Positions 34,818-44,183 are shown, counted from the first letter of the stretch. The stretch is DNA of 64,000 nucleotides from Micromonospora mirobrigensis (GCF_900091555.1 NZ_FMCX01000004.1:496001-560000), one strand, 5' to 3'. Numbers and translations: made by a program. Notes: generated from the sequence alone by a model not told the origin.

Positions 34818-35071
34818 CTACGGGACAGCCACCGGAAAGTTCTGGTGGAAGACGTTCTCGGGATCCACCGCTGCCTTTATCGTCCAAAGTCTGCCCAAGG
34901 TCGCCGCCTGCGGCCCGGACGCCTGGTCCACGAGGTAGTGCAGGGTGTGGCGGCCTGTTCGGCGACACCGTACGACGCGACGCGCTCCAACTGGGCGTCG
35001 TCGAGCCGGTACGACGCGGCCGCGGAGAGCGCCTCGGGACGGTCGCCGATCTCGGGGAACGAGGTTGCCAT
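34818..35071 (-). pseudogene. Frameshifted C-terminal remnant of an FAD-linked oxidase
   Basis: Two minus-strand frames carry adjoining pieces of one protein. The upstream piece is TSFPEIGDRPEALSAAASY and continues to GVAEQAA near 34950. The downstream piece starts TLHYLVDQASGPQ in another frame and ends IKAAVDPENVFHQNFPV and a stop at 34818. The end matches the BBE motif of FAD oxidases. Nothing of the FAD-binding half is visible upstream to 35318, where I see no other gene. It is a decayed relative of, but not a copy of, the intact oxidase at 26-27 kb. Confidence 0.5.
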
Positions 35072-35318
35072 CGCCCCCGGCGTGACAGCGCAACGGCGAC
35101 CGACGGCGCGCGTTGGCCCTCCGGGGCTACGTCGCCTCCCCGCACGGGCGGTACTCGGGCCGCCGCCCCACTCCTTGCGAATCCGCCAGATGCTCCGCCA
35201 GGCGTGGTCAGACCGGCGCGGCGGCCCTCAACGGCTGGCACTCCACGGCGTGGTGCCGGCGGTCAGCGTGGCAGGAGTCCGCGTCCTCGGCGAGACGGCG
35301 GCAGGAGCTGCCTGTCCG

Positions 35319-36743
35319 TCACACCTGACGGAAGTCGATGCCGAGCAGGCTGGCCGCGGCCCGGTAGTCGGCCGCCCGGTGCCCCAACGACAACGACCAG
35401 TGGTGACCGACGCCCGAGGCGCTCCAGTCGTCGACCCACTCGCCCGGGTCACGCCCGAAGTCGACGCGGCTGGTGGTGTTGCCGATCGCCAGGAGCGGCC
35501 CGTCGACGACGGTGCCCTCGCCGGCGATGAACGACAGCGAGCCGTCCCGGTCCTGGCCCAGGCCGAGCAGGGTCACCGGCCCGTGCCGTACGTCGAACTC
35601 GACGCTGACCCCCCAGCCACGCTTGCCGTGGTAGACGCCCAGCCCACGCAGCAACGGCTGCTTGGCGCTGACCGCGAGGTGGGCCGGCCCGTCGTGGCCC
35701 ATCTCGACCACACCGTCGACGAAGTCGAGGGCCTGGATCTCGCAGAACGACCCGCCTGCGCCGACCACCTGGGTGGCGAGCTGGGCGACGGTGGTCCGCA
35801 GCTCGTACTCCCCCGTGACGGGTACGCCCCGAGCGGTCAGCAGGGACGCGCCGAGGATCATGCCGGCGCCCAGCCGCTCGTGCTGCTCGCCGCCCAGGCC
35901 GCGGTGGTAGTACGCGAGGCTGTCCAGGTCGAAGTCGTCCACCAGCCGGTCCAGGCCGACGGAGACCCGGGCGCCCCACGCGAAGTCGTCCTCGTCGACG
36001 GAGTCGTCCAGCACGAAGATCTTCCGGGCCAGTTCCATCCGCTCGGTCACCTCGGCGTCGGTCACCGCGTGAACCCGCTCCCGCAGGTCGTCGAACTCCA
36101 GCACCTCCACGTGTGATCCGAAGGTGGTCGGCAGCAGGGTGAGGTCGGTGGAGACGTCGAGCATGCCCGGGTAGAGGTGGCCCATCAGCCCGTGGCGGGC
36201 GTCGCGCAGGGCCGCGCGGACGTGCGCGGCGCGTACCCACTGCCCGATCCGCGTCCACGCCGACTCCTGCCGCAGCCAGCCGGTGACCGACCGGAAGGGG
36301 ATGCCGGCCCGGCGGAACAGGTTGCCCACCTCGGGCAGCGGGCACTGCCCGCAGTACGCCAGCCAGGCGCCGGTGTCGAACGTCGCGTGGTCCATCCGCT
36401 CGGTGGGTTGCAGGTCGATGACGAGCACCGGGGTGTTGGCCCGCTGCGCGATCGGCAGCACCATCGACGAGGTCAGGTAGGTGGTCAGGAAGAGCACGAT
36501 CAGGTCGCAGTCGGCCTGTCGCAGCTTCTCGGCCGCGACCACCCCCTCCTGGGCGTCCGAGACGAACCCGGCGTCGGTGACCTCGGCGTCCATCTCGACG
36601 AACCGGGACGTGACGTAGCGGGCCGACTCCCGCAGTTGCGGCAGCAGATTCGGAAACTGCGGCCAGTAGGTACCGAGACCACCGGCGACGAGCCCGATCC
36701 GGGTCCTGCGGCGCTGTCGCGGCGGGAGCAGGTCAGTGATCAT
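35319..36743 (-). CDS. L-fucose/L-arabinose isomerase-family protein
   Basis: A 474-residue protein of the sugar-isomerase superfamily of FucI and AraA, distinct from the AraA at 1-2.5 kb. It starts RIGLVAGGLGTYWPQFPNLL and includes VLFLTTYLTSSMVLP, a GHLYPGMLDVSTDLT segment (equivalent to the family's GHxYxGMxD), EFDDLRERV and TGEYELRTTVAQLATQ. The Glu and His residues that would bind metal appear present. It is the last gene of the rhamnose-lactate operon, overlapping lutC by 11 bp. That operon already has a dedicated rhamnose isomerase, so its substrate is probably another deoxy- or pentose sugar. Confidence 0.8.
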   Translation of the reverse strand: MITDLLPPRQRRRTRIGLVAGGLGTYWPQFPNLLPQLRESARYVTSRFVEMDAEVTDAGFVSDAQEGVVAAEKLRQADCDLIVLFLTTYLTSSMVLPIAQRANTPVLVIDLQPTERMDHATFDTGAWLAYCGQCPLPEVGNLFRRAGIPFRSVTGWLRQESAWTRIGQWVRAAHVRAALRDARHGLMGHLYPGMLDVSTDLTLLPTTFGSHVEVLEFDDLRERVHAVTDAEVTERMELARKIFVLDDSVDEDDFAWGARVSVGLDRLVDDFDLDSLAYYHRGLGGEQHERLGAGMILGASLLTARGVPVTGEYELRTTVAQLATQVVGAGGSFCEIQALDFVDGVVEMGHDGPAHLAVSAKQPLLRGLGVYHGKRGWGVSVEFDVRHGPVTLLGLGQDRDGSLSFIAGEGTVVDGPLLAIGNTTSRVDFGRDPGEWVDDWSASGVGHHWSLSLGHRAADYRAAASLLGIDFRQV

Positions 36744-37338
36744 GAGGGGCCTCCGTGAGGATCACGTGCAGGGTGCGCGGGCCGTGGACGCCCGCCACCC
36801 GGTCGAGTTCGATGTCGCTGGTGGCCGACGGTCCGCTGATCCAGGTGAGCGGCCGGTGGGGGTCGAGCCGGTCGAGCGCCCGGGGCACCGAGGAGACCAC
36901 CTGTTCCGGGTGGACCACGCAGACGTGCAGGTCGGGCAGGAGGGAGATGAGCCGGCGGCCCTGGTCGGGTGTGGCGTCCAGCACGATCGTGCCGGTCTCG
37001 GCCACGGCGACCGCGACCGCCGTCACCACCCCGTCGGCCGCCGCCACCCGGTCGGTGGGCAGGCCGTCGTCGACCAGGGCCCGCACGCCCGACGGCAGCC
37101 AGTGCGGCGGCAGACCCGGCGGTACCACCACCTGCCCCGTTCCCAGGATCGCGGCGATCGCGGCGGCGACGTCGTTCGTCCGGTGGACCACCACGCCGTA
37201 GTCGGCGAGGCGCTCGACAAGCAGGTCGAGGTCGGGTTGTTCGGCACCGCGGCGGTAGTCGCGGGGCACCGTGGGCAGCGGGGCGTCCCCGGCGATCGCC
37301 GCGCGGATGCGGCCGAGAATCAGATCGCGGGAGTTCAT
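36733..37338 (-). CDS. lutC: Lactate utilisation protein LutC
   Basis: A 201-residue LUD-domain protein, a subunit of the LutABC L-lactate oxidising complex. Seen: RDLILGRIRAAIAG at the N-terminus, a VAVAVAETGTIVLDATPDQG core and HVCVVHPEQVVSSVPRAL, then GPSATSDIELDRVAGVHGPR, the conserved C-terminal signature. Start overlaps the lutB stop (ATGA). Its end overlaps the next gene by 11 bp. It sits downstream of rhamnose genes whose product is L-lactate. Confidence 0.92.
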   Translation of the reverse strand: MNSRDLILGRIRAAIAGDAPLPTVPRDYRRGAEQPDLDLLVERLADYGVVVHRTNDVAAAIAAILGTGQVVVPPGLPPHWLPSGVRALVDDGLPTDRVAAADGVVTAVAVAVAETGTIVLDATPDQGRRLISLLPDLHVCVVHPEQVVSSVPRALDRLDPHRPLTWISGPSATSDIELDRVAGVHGPRTLHVILTEAPHDH

Positions 37339-38759
37339 CGCGCCGCCCACCAGTCGCGGAACGTCTGCGAGGGCGGATCCGGCAGGTCCCGGCTGGCCGT
37401 CCAGCCGGACAGCGGCGGGGGCAGGCCCCGACCCCGCCGGCCGACGATGCGGGCCAGCCTCGCGGCGCGCTGCGCGGCCGCGTACAGCACCGGCCGGTCC
37501 ATCGTGTACGCCGCAGCGGCCATCGCGGCCCGCTCCGACCTCGGGTGCGGCGCGGTGTTGCGCAGGTGCACCAGGATCGCCGGAATGTCGATCTTCACCG
37601 GGCAGGCGTCGAAGCAGGCCCCGCAGAGCGACGAGGCGTACGGCAGCGAGGCGTTGTCCTCGACACCGGTGAGCTGCGGGGAGAGCACCGCCCCGATCGG
37701 GCCCGGATAGACCGACCCGTACGCGTGCCCGCCGGCCCGTTCGTACACCGGGCAGACGTTGAGGCAGGCGGAGCAGCGGATGCAGTGCAGCGCCGACCGA
37801 CCGACCGGGTCGGCGAGCACCGCGCTGCGCCCGTTGTCCAGCAACACCAGGTGGAACGCCTGCGGCCCGTCGCCCGCAGTGACCCCGGTCCACATCGAGG
37901 TGTACGGGTTCATCCGCTCCCCGGTGGAGGCGCGGGGCAGCAGTTGCAGGAACACCTCCAGGTCCCGCCAGCGGGGCACCACCTTCTCGATGCCCATCAC
38001 GGTGATCAGGGTCTCGGGCAGGGTGAGGCACATCCGCCCGTTCCCCTCGGACTCGACCACCGCGAGGGTGCCGGTCTCGGCGACCGCGAAGTTGGCGCCG
38101 GAGACCGCGACCGGGGTGCTCAGGAAGGTCTCGCGCAGGTACCGGCGGGCGGCGGCGGCGAGCGCCGGCGGGTCGTCGGTGAGCGCCGGGTCGACGCCGG
38201 GCATCTCGCGCAGGAAGATCTCCCGGATCTCGGCCCGGTTGCGGTGGATCGCCGGCACCAGGATGTGGCTGGGTCGGTCCCGCCCGAGCTGCACGATCAG
38301 CTCCGCGAGGTCGGTCTCCACCGGCTGGATGCCGGCCGCCGCCAGGGCCTCGTTGAGCCCGATCTCCTGGGTGGCCATCGACTTCACCTTGATCACCCGT
38401 TGCTGCCCGGTGGCCCGGACCAGCTCGGTGACGATCCGGTTCGCCTCGTTGGCGTCGGCGGCCCAGTGCACCGTCCCGCCCGCCGCGGTGACCCGCTCCT
38501 CCAGCCGTTCGAGCAGCTCCGGCAGGTGAGCCATGGTGTACGCCTTGAGCGCCGCCCCGACCGCGCGCAGCTCCTGCCAGTCCGGCAACTCGGCGGTGAC
38601 CCGGTCGGTCTTGCCCCGGATCGTGGTGGTGGCGTGGCGCAGGTTGCGGCGCAGCTGCGGGTCGGCCAGGGCGGTGCGGGCGGCGTCCGGGAAGGACTCG
38701 TCGCCGCGCAGGTTGCCGACGCCGCGCGGGGCGCGGGCGGGCATGCCGAGGAAGGTCAT
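37335..38759 (-). CDS. lutB: Lactate utilisation iron-sulfur protein LutB
   Basis: A 474-residue protein. The N-terminal LUD domain (about 60-290) contains VAVSGANFAVAETGTLAVVE and VMGIEKVVPRWRDLEVFL. The C-terminal ferredoxin part has CIRCSACLNVCPVY and CGACFDACPVKIDI, the cysteines for two [4Fe-4S] clusters. It passes electrons from L-lactate oxidation, probably toward the quinone pool via the other Lut subunits. Starts and stops overlap both neighbours by four bases, so the three subunits are made together. Confidence 0.94.
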   Translation of the reverse strand: MTFLGMPARAPRGVGNLRGDESFPDAARTALADPQLRRNLRHATTTIRGKTDRVTAELPDWQELRAVGAALKAYTMAHLPELLERLEERVTAAGGTVHWAADANEANRIVTELVRATGQQRVIKVKSMATQEIGLNEALAAAGIQPVETDLAELIVQLGRDRPSHILVPAIHRNRAEIREIFLREMPGVDPALTDDPPALAAAARRYLRETFLSTPVAVSGANFAVAETGTLAVVESEGNGRMCLTLPETLITVMGIEKVVPRWRDLEVFLQLLPRASTGERMNPYTSMWTGVTAGDGPQAFHLVLLDNGRSAVLADPVGRSALHCIRCSACLNVCPVYERAGGHAYGSVYPGPIGAVLSPQLTGVEDNASLPYASSLCGACFDACPVKIDIPAILVHLRNTAPHPRSERAAMAAAAYTMDRPVLYAAAQRAARLARIVGRRGRGLPPPLSGWTASRDLPDPPSQTFRDWWAAR

Positions 38760-39490
38760 GACGCCTCCGTGGACGCGAGGATCTCGGCCAGGTGCACGGT
38801 GCGTACCCCGGCCCGGAGGCGAGCCAGGCCTCCGCCGATGTGCATCAGGCAGGACGCGTCGCCGGCCGTGCAGACGTCCGCGCCGGTGGCGAGCACGTGC
38901 CGCATCTTGTCGGCGAGCATGGCCGTGGAGGTGTCGGCGTTCTTCACCGCGAACGTGCCGCCGAATCCGCAGCACTGCTCGGCGGCCGGCAGCTCGACCA
39001 GGTCGAGCCCGCGGACCCGGCGCAGCAGCCGCAGCGGCTTGTCGCCGACCCGCAGCACCCGCAGCGAGTGGCAGGTCGGGTGGTACGTGACCCGGTGCGG
39101 GTAGTAGGCGCCCACGTCCTCGACCTCCAGCACGTCCACCAGCAGCTCGGAGAGCTCGTACGTCCGCCCGGCGACCGACTCGGCGCGCGCCGCCAGCGAC
39201 CGGTCGCCGGCCGCGGCGGCCACCATCGCGTGCTGGTGCCGCACCGACCCGACGCAGCTGCCCGACGGCGCGACCACCACGTCGTACGGGTCGAAGGTCC
39301 GCACGTGCCGGCGGACCAGCGGCAGCGCGTCCGCCTGGTAGCCCGTGTTGATGTGCATCTGCCCGCAGCAGGTCTGCCCGGTCGGAAAGACCACCTCGTG
39401 GCCGAGCCGCTCGAGCAGCCGCACGGTGGCCTTCGCCGCGGCCGGGAACATCGTGTCGGCCAGGCAGGTCACGAAGAGCGCGATCCGCAT
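38756..39490 (-). CDS. lutA: Lactate utilisation protein LutA
   Basis: A 244-residue protein with two CCG-domain cysteine motifs: TCCGQMHINTGY with upstream TCLADTMFP, and CHSLRVL with QCCGFGGTFAVKN. These bind Fe-S clusters as in heterodisulfide-reductase-type subunits. It completes LutABC, which converts L-lactate to pyruvate. The ATG at 39490 has an excellent AGGAGGTGAG site, which suggests high translation although the start lies 22 bp inside the end of rhaB. Confidence 0.94.
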   Translation of the reverse strand: MRIALFVTCLADTMFPAAAKATVRLLERLGHEVVFPTGQTCCGQMHINTGYQADALPLVRRHVRTFDPYDVVVAPSGSCVGSVRHQHAMVAAAAGDRSLAARAESVAGRTYELSELLVDVLEVEDVGAYYPHRVTYHPTCHSLRVLRVGDKPLRLLRRVRGLDLVELPAAEQCCGFGGTFAVKNADTSTAMLADKMRHVLATGADVCTAGDASCLMHIGGGLARLRAGVRTVHLAEILASTEAS

Positions 39491-40887
39491 CTCACCTCCT
39501 CCACCCGCCGGGCGGCGGCCGCCCAGCCGACCTCTGCGCGGCGCGGTTCGTAGCGCACGATCTGCTGAGTCTCGCGCAGCACCGACCGCAGCGCCGGCAG
39601 GCCCCCGTGCAGCACCCCGGCCGCCCGGGCCTGCACCAGGACGTTGCCCAGGGCCGTCGCCTCGACCGGGCCGGCCAGCACCGGCAGCCCGCAGGCGTCC
39701 GCGGTGAGCTGGCAGAGCAGGGCGTTGCGGGCGCCGCCGCCGACGATGTGCACGACGTCGACGTCGCGGCCGGCGAGCTGCTGCGCCTGGCGTACCGCGC
39801 GGCGGTGGGCGAGCGCCAGGCTGTCCAGGATGCACCGGGTCACCGGACCCGGTCCGGCGTCGGCGGGCAGCCCGGCGGCCCGGACCAGCCGGCCGGTCAT
39901 GTCACCGGGGGGCAGGAAGATCGGGTCGTCGAGGTCCACGAGCGCGCCGAACGGCGGTTGCGCCGCCGCCGCCCGCAGCAGCGCCGTGATGTCCGGCGAA
40001 CCCCATTCGCGCATGCACTCCTGCAACGGCCAGAGGCCGGTGACGTTGCGCAGGTAGCGGATGGAGCCGTCGACGCCGCCCTCGTTGGTGAAGTCGGCGG
40101 CCCGCGATTCCTCGGTGAGCACCGGATCGGCCAGCTCGAGCCCGACCAGTGACCAGGTGCCGCAGGAAATGTAGGCGAACCGCTCGTCCGCCGCGGGCAC
40201 CCCGACGACCGCGGAGGCCGTGTCGTGCGACCCCACGGCGACCACCGGAACGCCCTCGTACCGGCCGATCAACGAGCCGGGCCGGCGCAGCGGCGGGAAG
40301 AGGGACGACCGGAGCCCGAGGTCGTCGATCAGCGGCCCGGACCAGTCGCGGGTCCGCACGTCCAGCAGACCGGTCGTCGAGGCGTTGGTGTACTCCGCGC
40401 CGACCTCGCCGGTGAGCCAGTAGGCGATCAGGTCGGGGATCAGCAGCATCCGCCGCGCCGCCTCGTACTGCGGGGTGCCGCGCGCCGCGACTAGTTGGCA
40501 GGCGGTGTCGAAGGGCAGCTTCTGCAGGCCGGTGACCTGGTACCGACGGTGGTCACCGATCGTCGCCGCGATCCGCTGCGGCACCCCGGCGGTGCGGTCG
40601 TCGCGGTAGTGCACCGGGTTGCCGAGCAGCGCGCCCGACGCGTCCAGCAGGCCGTGGTCGACGGCCCACGAGTCGACGCCGATCCCGTCGAGGGGGCCGG
40701 CCGCCCGCAGGCCGTCGAGGACCTCCCGGTACAGCGCCAGGATGTCCCAGTAGAGGGTGCCGCCGGCGCGGACCGGTTGGTTCGGGAACCGGTGCGCGGC
40801 GGTGAGCCGCACCGTCGACGGTCCGACCCGGCCGACCATCACCCGACCGCTGGACGCGCCGAGGTCCACCGCGGCGAAGGACCTCAT
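39469..40887 (-). CDS. rhaB: Rhamnulokinase RhaB
   Basis: A 472-residue FGGY-family kinase that phosphorylates L-rhamnulose. Motifs: AAVDLGASSGRVMVGRVG, GIGVDSWAVDHGLLD (rhamnulokinase hallmark), HYRDDRT, YISCGTWSLVGLEL, TNEGGVDGSIRYLRNVTGLW and IVGGGARNALLCQLTADACG. Length fits RhaB. The ATG at 40887 overlaps the aldolase-dehydrogenase stop (ATGA). The coding end overlaps lutA by 22 bp. Confidence 0.95.
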   Translation of the reverse strand: MRSFAAVDLGASSGRVMVGRVGPSTVRLTAAHRFPNQPVRAGGTLYWDILALYREVLDGLRAAGPLDGIGVDSWAVDHGLLDASGALLGNPVHYRDDRTAGVPQRIAATIGDHRRYQVTGLQKLPFDTACQLVAARGTPQYEAARRMLLIPDLIAYWLTGEVGAEYTNASTTGLLDVRTRDWSGPLIDDLGLRSSLFPPLRRPGSLIGRYEGVPVVAVGSHDTASAVVGVPAADERFAYISCGTWSLVGLELADPVLTEESRAADFTNEGGVDGSIRYLRNVTGLWPLQECMREWGSPDITALLRAAAAQPPFGALVDLDDPIFLPPGDMTGRLVRAAGLPADAGPGPVTRCILDSLALAHRRAVRQAQQLAGRDVDVVHIVGGGARNALLCQLTADACGLPVLAGPVEATALGNVLVQARAAGVLHGGLPALRSVLRETQQIVRYEPRRAEVGWAAAARRVEEVRCGSRSS

Positions 40888-42917
40888 CGCAGGAACGCCG
40901 CCGCCACCCCGGCGTCCACCGGAATGTGCAGGCCCGTCGTGTGCGTCAGGTCGCCGCCCGTCAACGCGAAGACCGCGTTGGCCACGTGCTCGGGCAGCAC
41001 CTCCCGCTTGAGCAGGGTGCGCTGGGCGTAGAACTCGCCGAGCCGCTCCTCCGGCACGCCGTACACCTCGGCGCGGCGGGCACCCCAACCGCCGGCGAAG
41101 ATGCCGGAGCCACGTACCACCCCGTCGGGGTTGACGCCGTTGACCCGGACGCCGTGACCGCCCAGTTCGGCGGCGAGCAGCCGTACCTGGTGGGCCTGGT
41201 CGGCCTTGGCCGCCCCGTACGCCAGGTTGTTCGGGCCGGCGAAGACCGCGTTCTTGCTTACCACGTAGACCAGGTCGCCGCCCATGCCCTGGTCGATCAG
41301 CACCCGGGCGGCCTCCCGGGCGACCAGGAAGGAGCCCCGGGCCATCACGTCGTGCTGCCGGTCCCAGTCCTCCTCGGTGGTCTCCAGCAGCGGTTTCGAG
41401 ACGGACAGCCCGGCGTTGTTCACCACCAGGTCGACCCCGCCGAAGGCCAGCACCGCCGCCCGTAGCGCGGCCCGCACGGCCGCCGCGTCGGTCACGTCCA
41501 CCTCCACCGCCACGGCGACGTCGCCCGTACCCAACTCGGCGGCGACCGTCGCGGCCGCCGCGGCGTCCCGGTCGGCGACCACCACGCAGGCGCCCTCGGC
41601 GGCCAACCGGTGCGCCACCGCCCGGCCGATGCCGGAGCCACCACCGGTGACGAACGCGACCCGGGTGGCCAACGGTCGAGGTGCGGGCATCCGGCGCAGC
41701 TTCGCCTCCTCCAGCGCCCAGTACTCGATGCGGAACTTCTCGGCCTCGTCGATCGGGGCGTAGCGGGAGACCGCCTCGGCGCCGCGCATCACGTTGATGG
41801 CGTTGACGTAGAACTCGCCGGCCACCCGGGCGGTCTGGCTGGTCGCGCCGAAGCTCACCATGCCCACCCCCGGCAGCAGGACGATCGCCGGGTCGGCGCC
41901 GCGCATCGGCGGGCTGTCGGCGTCGGCGTGCCGCTCGTAGTAGGCCCGGTAGTCGTCCCGGTAGGCGGCGTGCAGTTCCCGCAGCCGGCTCACCGTCTCG
42001 TCCAGCGGGGCGTCCGGCGGCAGGTCGAGCACCATCGGGCGGACCTTGGTGCGCAGGAAGTGGTCCGGGCAGGAGGTGCCCAGGGCGGCCAGCTCCGGCA
42101 TCCGGGCCCGGCCGACGAAGTCGAGCACCACGTCGGTGTCGGTGAAGTGCCCGACCTGACGCCGGTCGGTGGAGGCGAGGCCGCGCAGCACCGGCAGCAG
42201 GGCGGCCGCCCGTTCCCGGCGGGCCGCTTCCGGCAGTGGGGGGTGCACCAGCGGCCCGAAGGGCTCCGGCCGGCCGTGCCGGACCAGGTACGCCGTCGCG
42301 GTGGCGATGATCTCCCGGGAGCGCGCCTCGCACTCGGCGCTGTCCGCCCCCCAGGCCGTGATGCCGTGGCCCCCCAGGATCACCCCGATCGCCCGGGGGT
42401 GGGCCCGGGCCACCGCCGCGATGTCCAGTCCGAGCTGGAAGCCGGGGCGGCGCCACGGCACCCACACCACCCGGTCACCGAAGATCTCCTTGGTCAGCGC
42501 CTCCCCGTCGGCGGCGGTGGCGAGGGCGATCCCGGCGTCCGGGTGCAGGTGGTCGACGTGCGGGGCGTCGACCAGGCCGTGCATGGCGGTGTCGATGGAC
42601 GGTGCGGCCCCGCCCCGGCCGAAGAGGCAGTGGTCGAACGCCGCGACCATCTCGTCCTCCCGCGCCACCCCCGGGTAGTTGTCGGCCAACGCCCGCAGCC
42701 GGTCGAGCCGCAGCACGGCCAGTCCGTCGGCGGTCAGGGTGCCGAGGTCGCCGCCGGAGCCCTTGACCCAGAGCAGGTCGGTCGGCTCGCCGGTCACCGG
42801 GTCGGTTCCGGTGCCCTTTGCGGACGTGTTACCCCCGGCGAAGTTGGTGACCTGCGGATCCGCGCCGAGCCGGTGCGATCGGGCGATGAGGTCGACGGTG
42901 GGGTGGGTGTCGGGCAT
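40884..42917 (-). CDS. Rhamnulose-1-phosphate aldolase / L-lactaldehyde dehydrogenase fusion (RhaEW type)
   Basis: A 677-residue two-domain protein. The N-terminal 400 residues are a class II aldolase: NFAGGNTSAKG, LWVKGSGGDLGTL, VDAPHVDHLHPDAG (metal His residues) and GGHGITAWG. From about 420 an SDR domain follows: VAFVTGGGSGIGRAVAHRLA, NNAGLS and the catalytic YGAAK. The first domain splits L-rhamnulose 1-phosphate into DHAP and L-lactaldehyde; the second, by analogy with characterised RhaEW proteins, oxidises lactaldehyde to L-lactate with NAD+. I chose the ATG at 42917 (MPDTHPTVDL) with AGGAG nine bases before it; the frame is open to 42944. Fusion lets the reactive aldehyde be handled in place. 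Confidence 0.93.
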   Translation of the reverse strand: MPDTHPTVDLIARSHRLGADPQVTNFAGGNTSAKGTGTDPVTGEPTDLLWVKGSGGDLGTLTADGLAVLRLDRLRALADNYPGVAREDEMVAAFDHCLFGRGGAAPSIDTAMHGLVDAPHVDHLHPDAGIALATAADGEALTKEIFGDRVVWVPWRRPGFQLGLDIAAVARAHPRAIGVILGGHGITAWGADSAECEARSREIIATATAYLVRHGRPEPFGPLVHPPLPEAARRERAAALLPVLRGLASTDRRQVGHFTDTDVVLDFVGRARMPELAALGTSCPDHFLRTKVRPMVLDLPPDAPLDETVSRLRELHAAYRDDYRAYYERHADADSPPMRGADPAIVLLPGVGMVSFGATSQTARVAGEFYVNAINVMRGAEAVSRYAPIDEAEKFRIEYWALEEAKLRRMPAPRPLATRVAFVTGGGSGIGRAVAHRLAAEGACVVVADRDAAAAATVAAELGTGDVAVAVEVDVTDAAAVRAALRAAVLAFGGVDLVVNNAGLSVSKPLLETTEEDWDRQHDVMARGSFLVAREAARVLIDQGMGGDLVYVVSKNAVFAGPNNLAYGAAKADQAHQVRLLAAELGGHGVRVNGVNPDGVVRGSGIFAGGWGARRAEVYGVPEERLGEFYAQRTLLKREVLPEHVANAVFALTGGDLTHTTGLHIPVDAGVAAAFLR

Positions 42918-42950
42918 GACGGCGATCTCCTGTGGTCGGGTCAACGGATT

Positions 42951-44117
42951 TCAGGCACCCCAGCCGGCCTGGGTGCCGCCGGTCCGGCCGGCGGCGACCT
43001 CGGCGGCGTACCCGGAGGCGGCGAAGGCGGCGATCGGGTCGCGGGGCAGGCCGCGGGCCTCCCGGCGGTCGGCGAGGGTGGCCCGCACGTCGGTGTCGTA
43101 CGCGTCCATCAGCACGGCGTTCGCGCCCAGCACGTCACCGCGCTGTCGGGCCTCGGCCAGCGCGTCGGCGTCGACGAGCAGCGCCTTGGCCAGCGCCTGC
43201 TCGACGTTGAGCACCGAGCGGATCTGGCCGGGGATCTTCTCCTCGATGTTGTGGCACTGGTCGAGCATGAAGTTGACCCCCGAGTCGGGCCGGTGCGCCC
43301 GGACCGCGACGATCTCCACCAGGATCCGGAACAGCTGGAACGGGTCGGCGGCGCCCACGATGAGGTCGTCGTCGGCGTAGAAGCGGGAGTTGAGGTCGAA
43401 GGCGCCGAGCCGGCCGCGGCGCAGCAGCTGCATGACGATGAACTCGATGTTCGTGCCCGGGGCGTGGTGGCCGGTGTCCAGCACCACCTGGGCCCGCTCG
43501 CCCAGGTCGAGGCAGTGCAGCAGGGCGGTGCCCCAGTCCGGCACGTCCATGCTGTAGAAGGACGGTTCGAAGAACTTGTACTCCAGCAGCAGCCGCTGCG
43601 TGTCGTCCATCGCGGCGTAGACCCGGCGCAGGGAGTCGGCCAGCCGGTCCTGCCGGGCGCGCAGCGAGTCCTGGCCCGGGTAGTTGGTCCCGTCGGGCAG
43701 CCAGATCTTCAGGTCGGTCGAGCCGGTGGCGCGCATGACGTCGAGGCAGTGCAGGTGGTGGGCCACGGCCTTGTCCCGGACCCGGGCGTCGGGGTGGGCC
43801 AGCGAGCCGAGCCGGTAGTCGTCGTCCTGGAACAGGTTGGAGTTGACCGCGCCGATGCGCAGGCCCAGGTCCTGGGCGTACGCGCCGAGCTTGGCCGGAT
43901 CCGCCACCTCGTCCCAGGGCAGGTGCAGGGAGACCCGGGGGGCCAGGCCGGTGAACCGGTGCACCTGGGCGGCGTCGGCGAGCTTCTCGTACGGGTCGCG
44001 CGGCACGCCGGGGGTGGTGAAGACCTTGAACCGGGTGCCCGAGTTGCCGTACGCCCAGCTGGGCACCTCGATGGAGAAGTCGGCGAGGTCGTCGAGGGCG
44101 CCGGTGGAAAGGCTCAT
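42951..44117 (-). CDS. rhaI: L-rhamnose isomerase RhaI
   Basis: A 388-residue TIM-barrel isomerase of the non-enteric RhaI type. Seen: IEVPSWAYGNSGTRFKVF at the N-terminus, VSLHLPWDEV, LKIWLPDGTNYPGQDS, LLEYKFFEPSFYSMDVPDWG, VVLDTGHHAPGTNIEF and GAFDLNSRFYADDDL, which carry the Glu, Asp and His ligands of the two-metal site. First gene of the rhamnose-lactate operon. AGAGGAAAAG precedes the ATG at 44117. Only 74 bp and a terminator hairpin separate it from the upstream fucosidase-like gene, so its own promoter is not apparent. Confidence 0.94.
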   Translation of the reverse strand: MSLSTGALDDLADFSIEVPSWAYGNSGTRFKVFTTPGVPRDPYEKLADAAQVHRFTGLAPRVSLHLPWDEVADPAKLGAYAQDLGLRIGAVNSNLFQDDDYRLGSLAHPDARVRDKAVAHHLHCLDVMRATGSTDLKIWLPDGTNYPGQDSLRARQDRLADSLRRVYAAMDDTQRLLLEYKFFEPSFYSMDVPDWGTALLHCLDLGERAQVVLDTGHHAPGTNIEFIVMQLLRRGRLGAFDLNSRFYADDDLIVGAADPFQLFRILVEIVAVRAHRPDSGVNFMLDQCHNIEEKIPGQIRSVLNVEQALAKALLVDADALAEARQRGDVLGANAVLMDAYDTDVRATLADRREARGLPRDPIAAFAASGYAAEVAAGRTGGTQAGWGA

Positions 44118-44150
44118 GATCTTTTCCTCTGTCGCAGGGGGTGGGCGTCC

Positions 44151-44183
44151 GTCGGCGGTCCGGGGGCGTCCCGGACCGCCGAC
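44151..44183 (-). terminator. Terminator of the second fucosidase-like gene
   Basis: A perfect 14-bp stem (44151-44164 with 44170-44183) and a 5-nt loop lie eight bases past the stop. The same hairpin follows the other copy. It also sits in the short gap before rhaI. Confidence 0.75.

Noticed and set aside
34581-36116. A 511-codon plus-strand open frame spanning the remnant and the isomerase-like gene
   Set aside because: It has shadow composition and is antisense to a well-supported isomerase-family gene.
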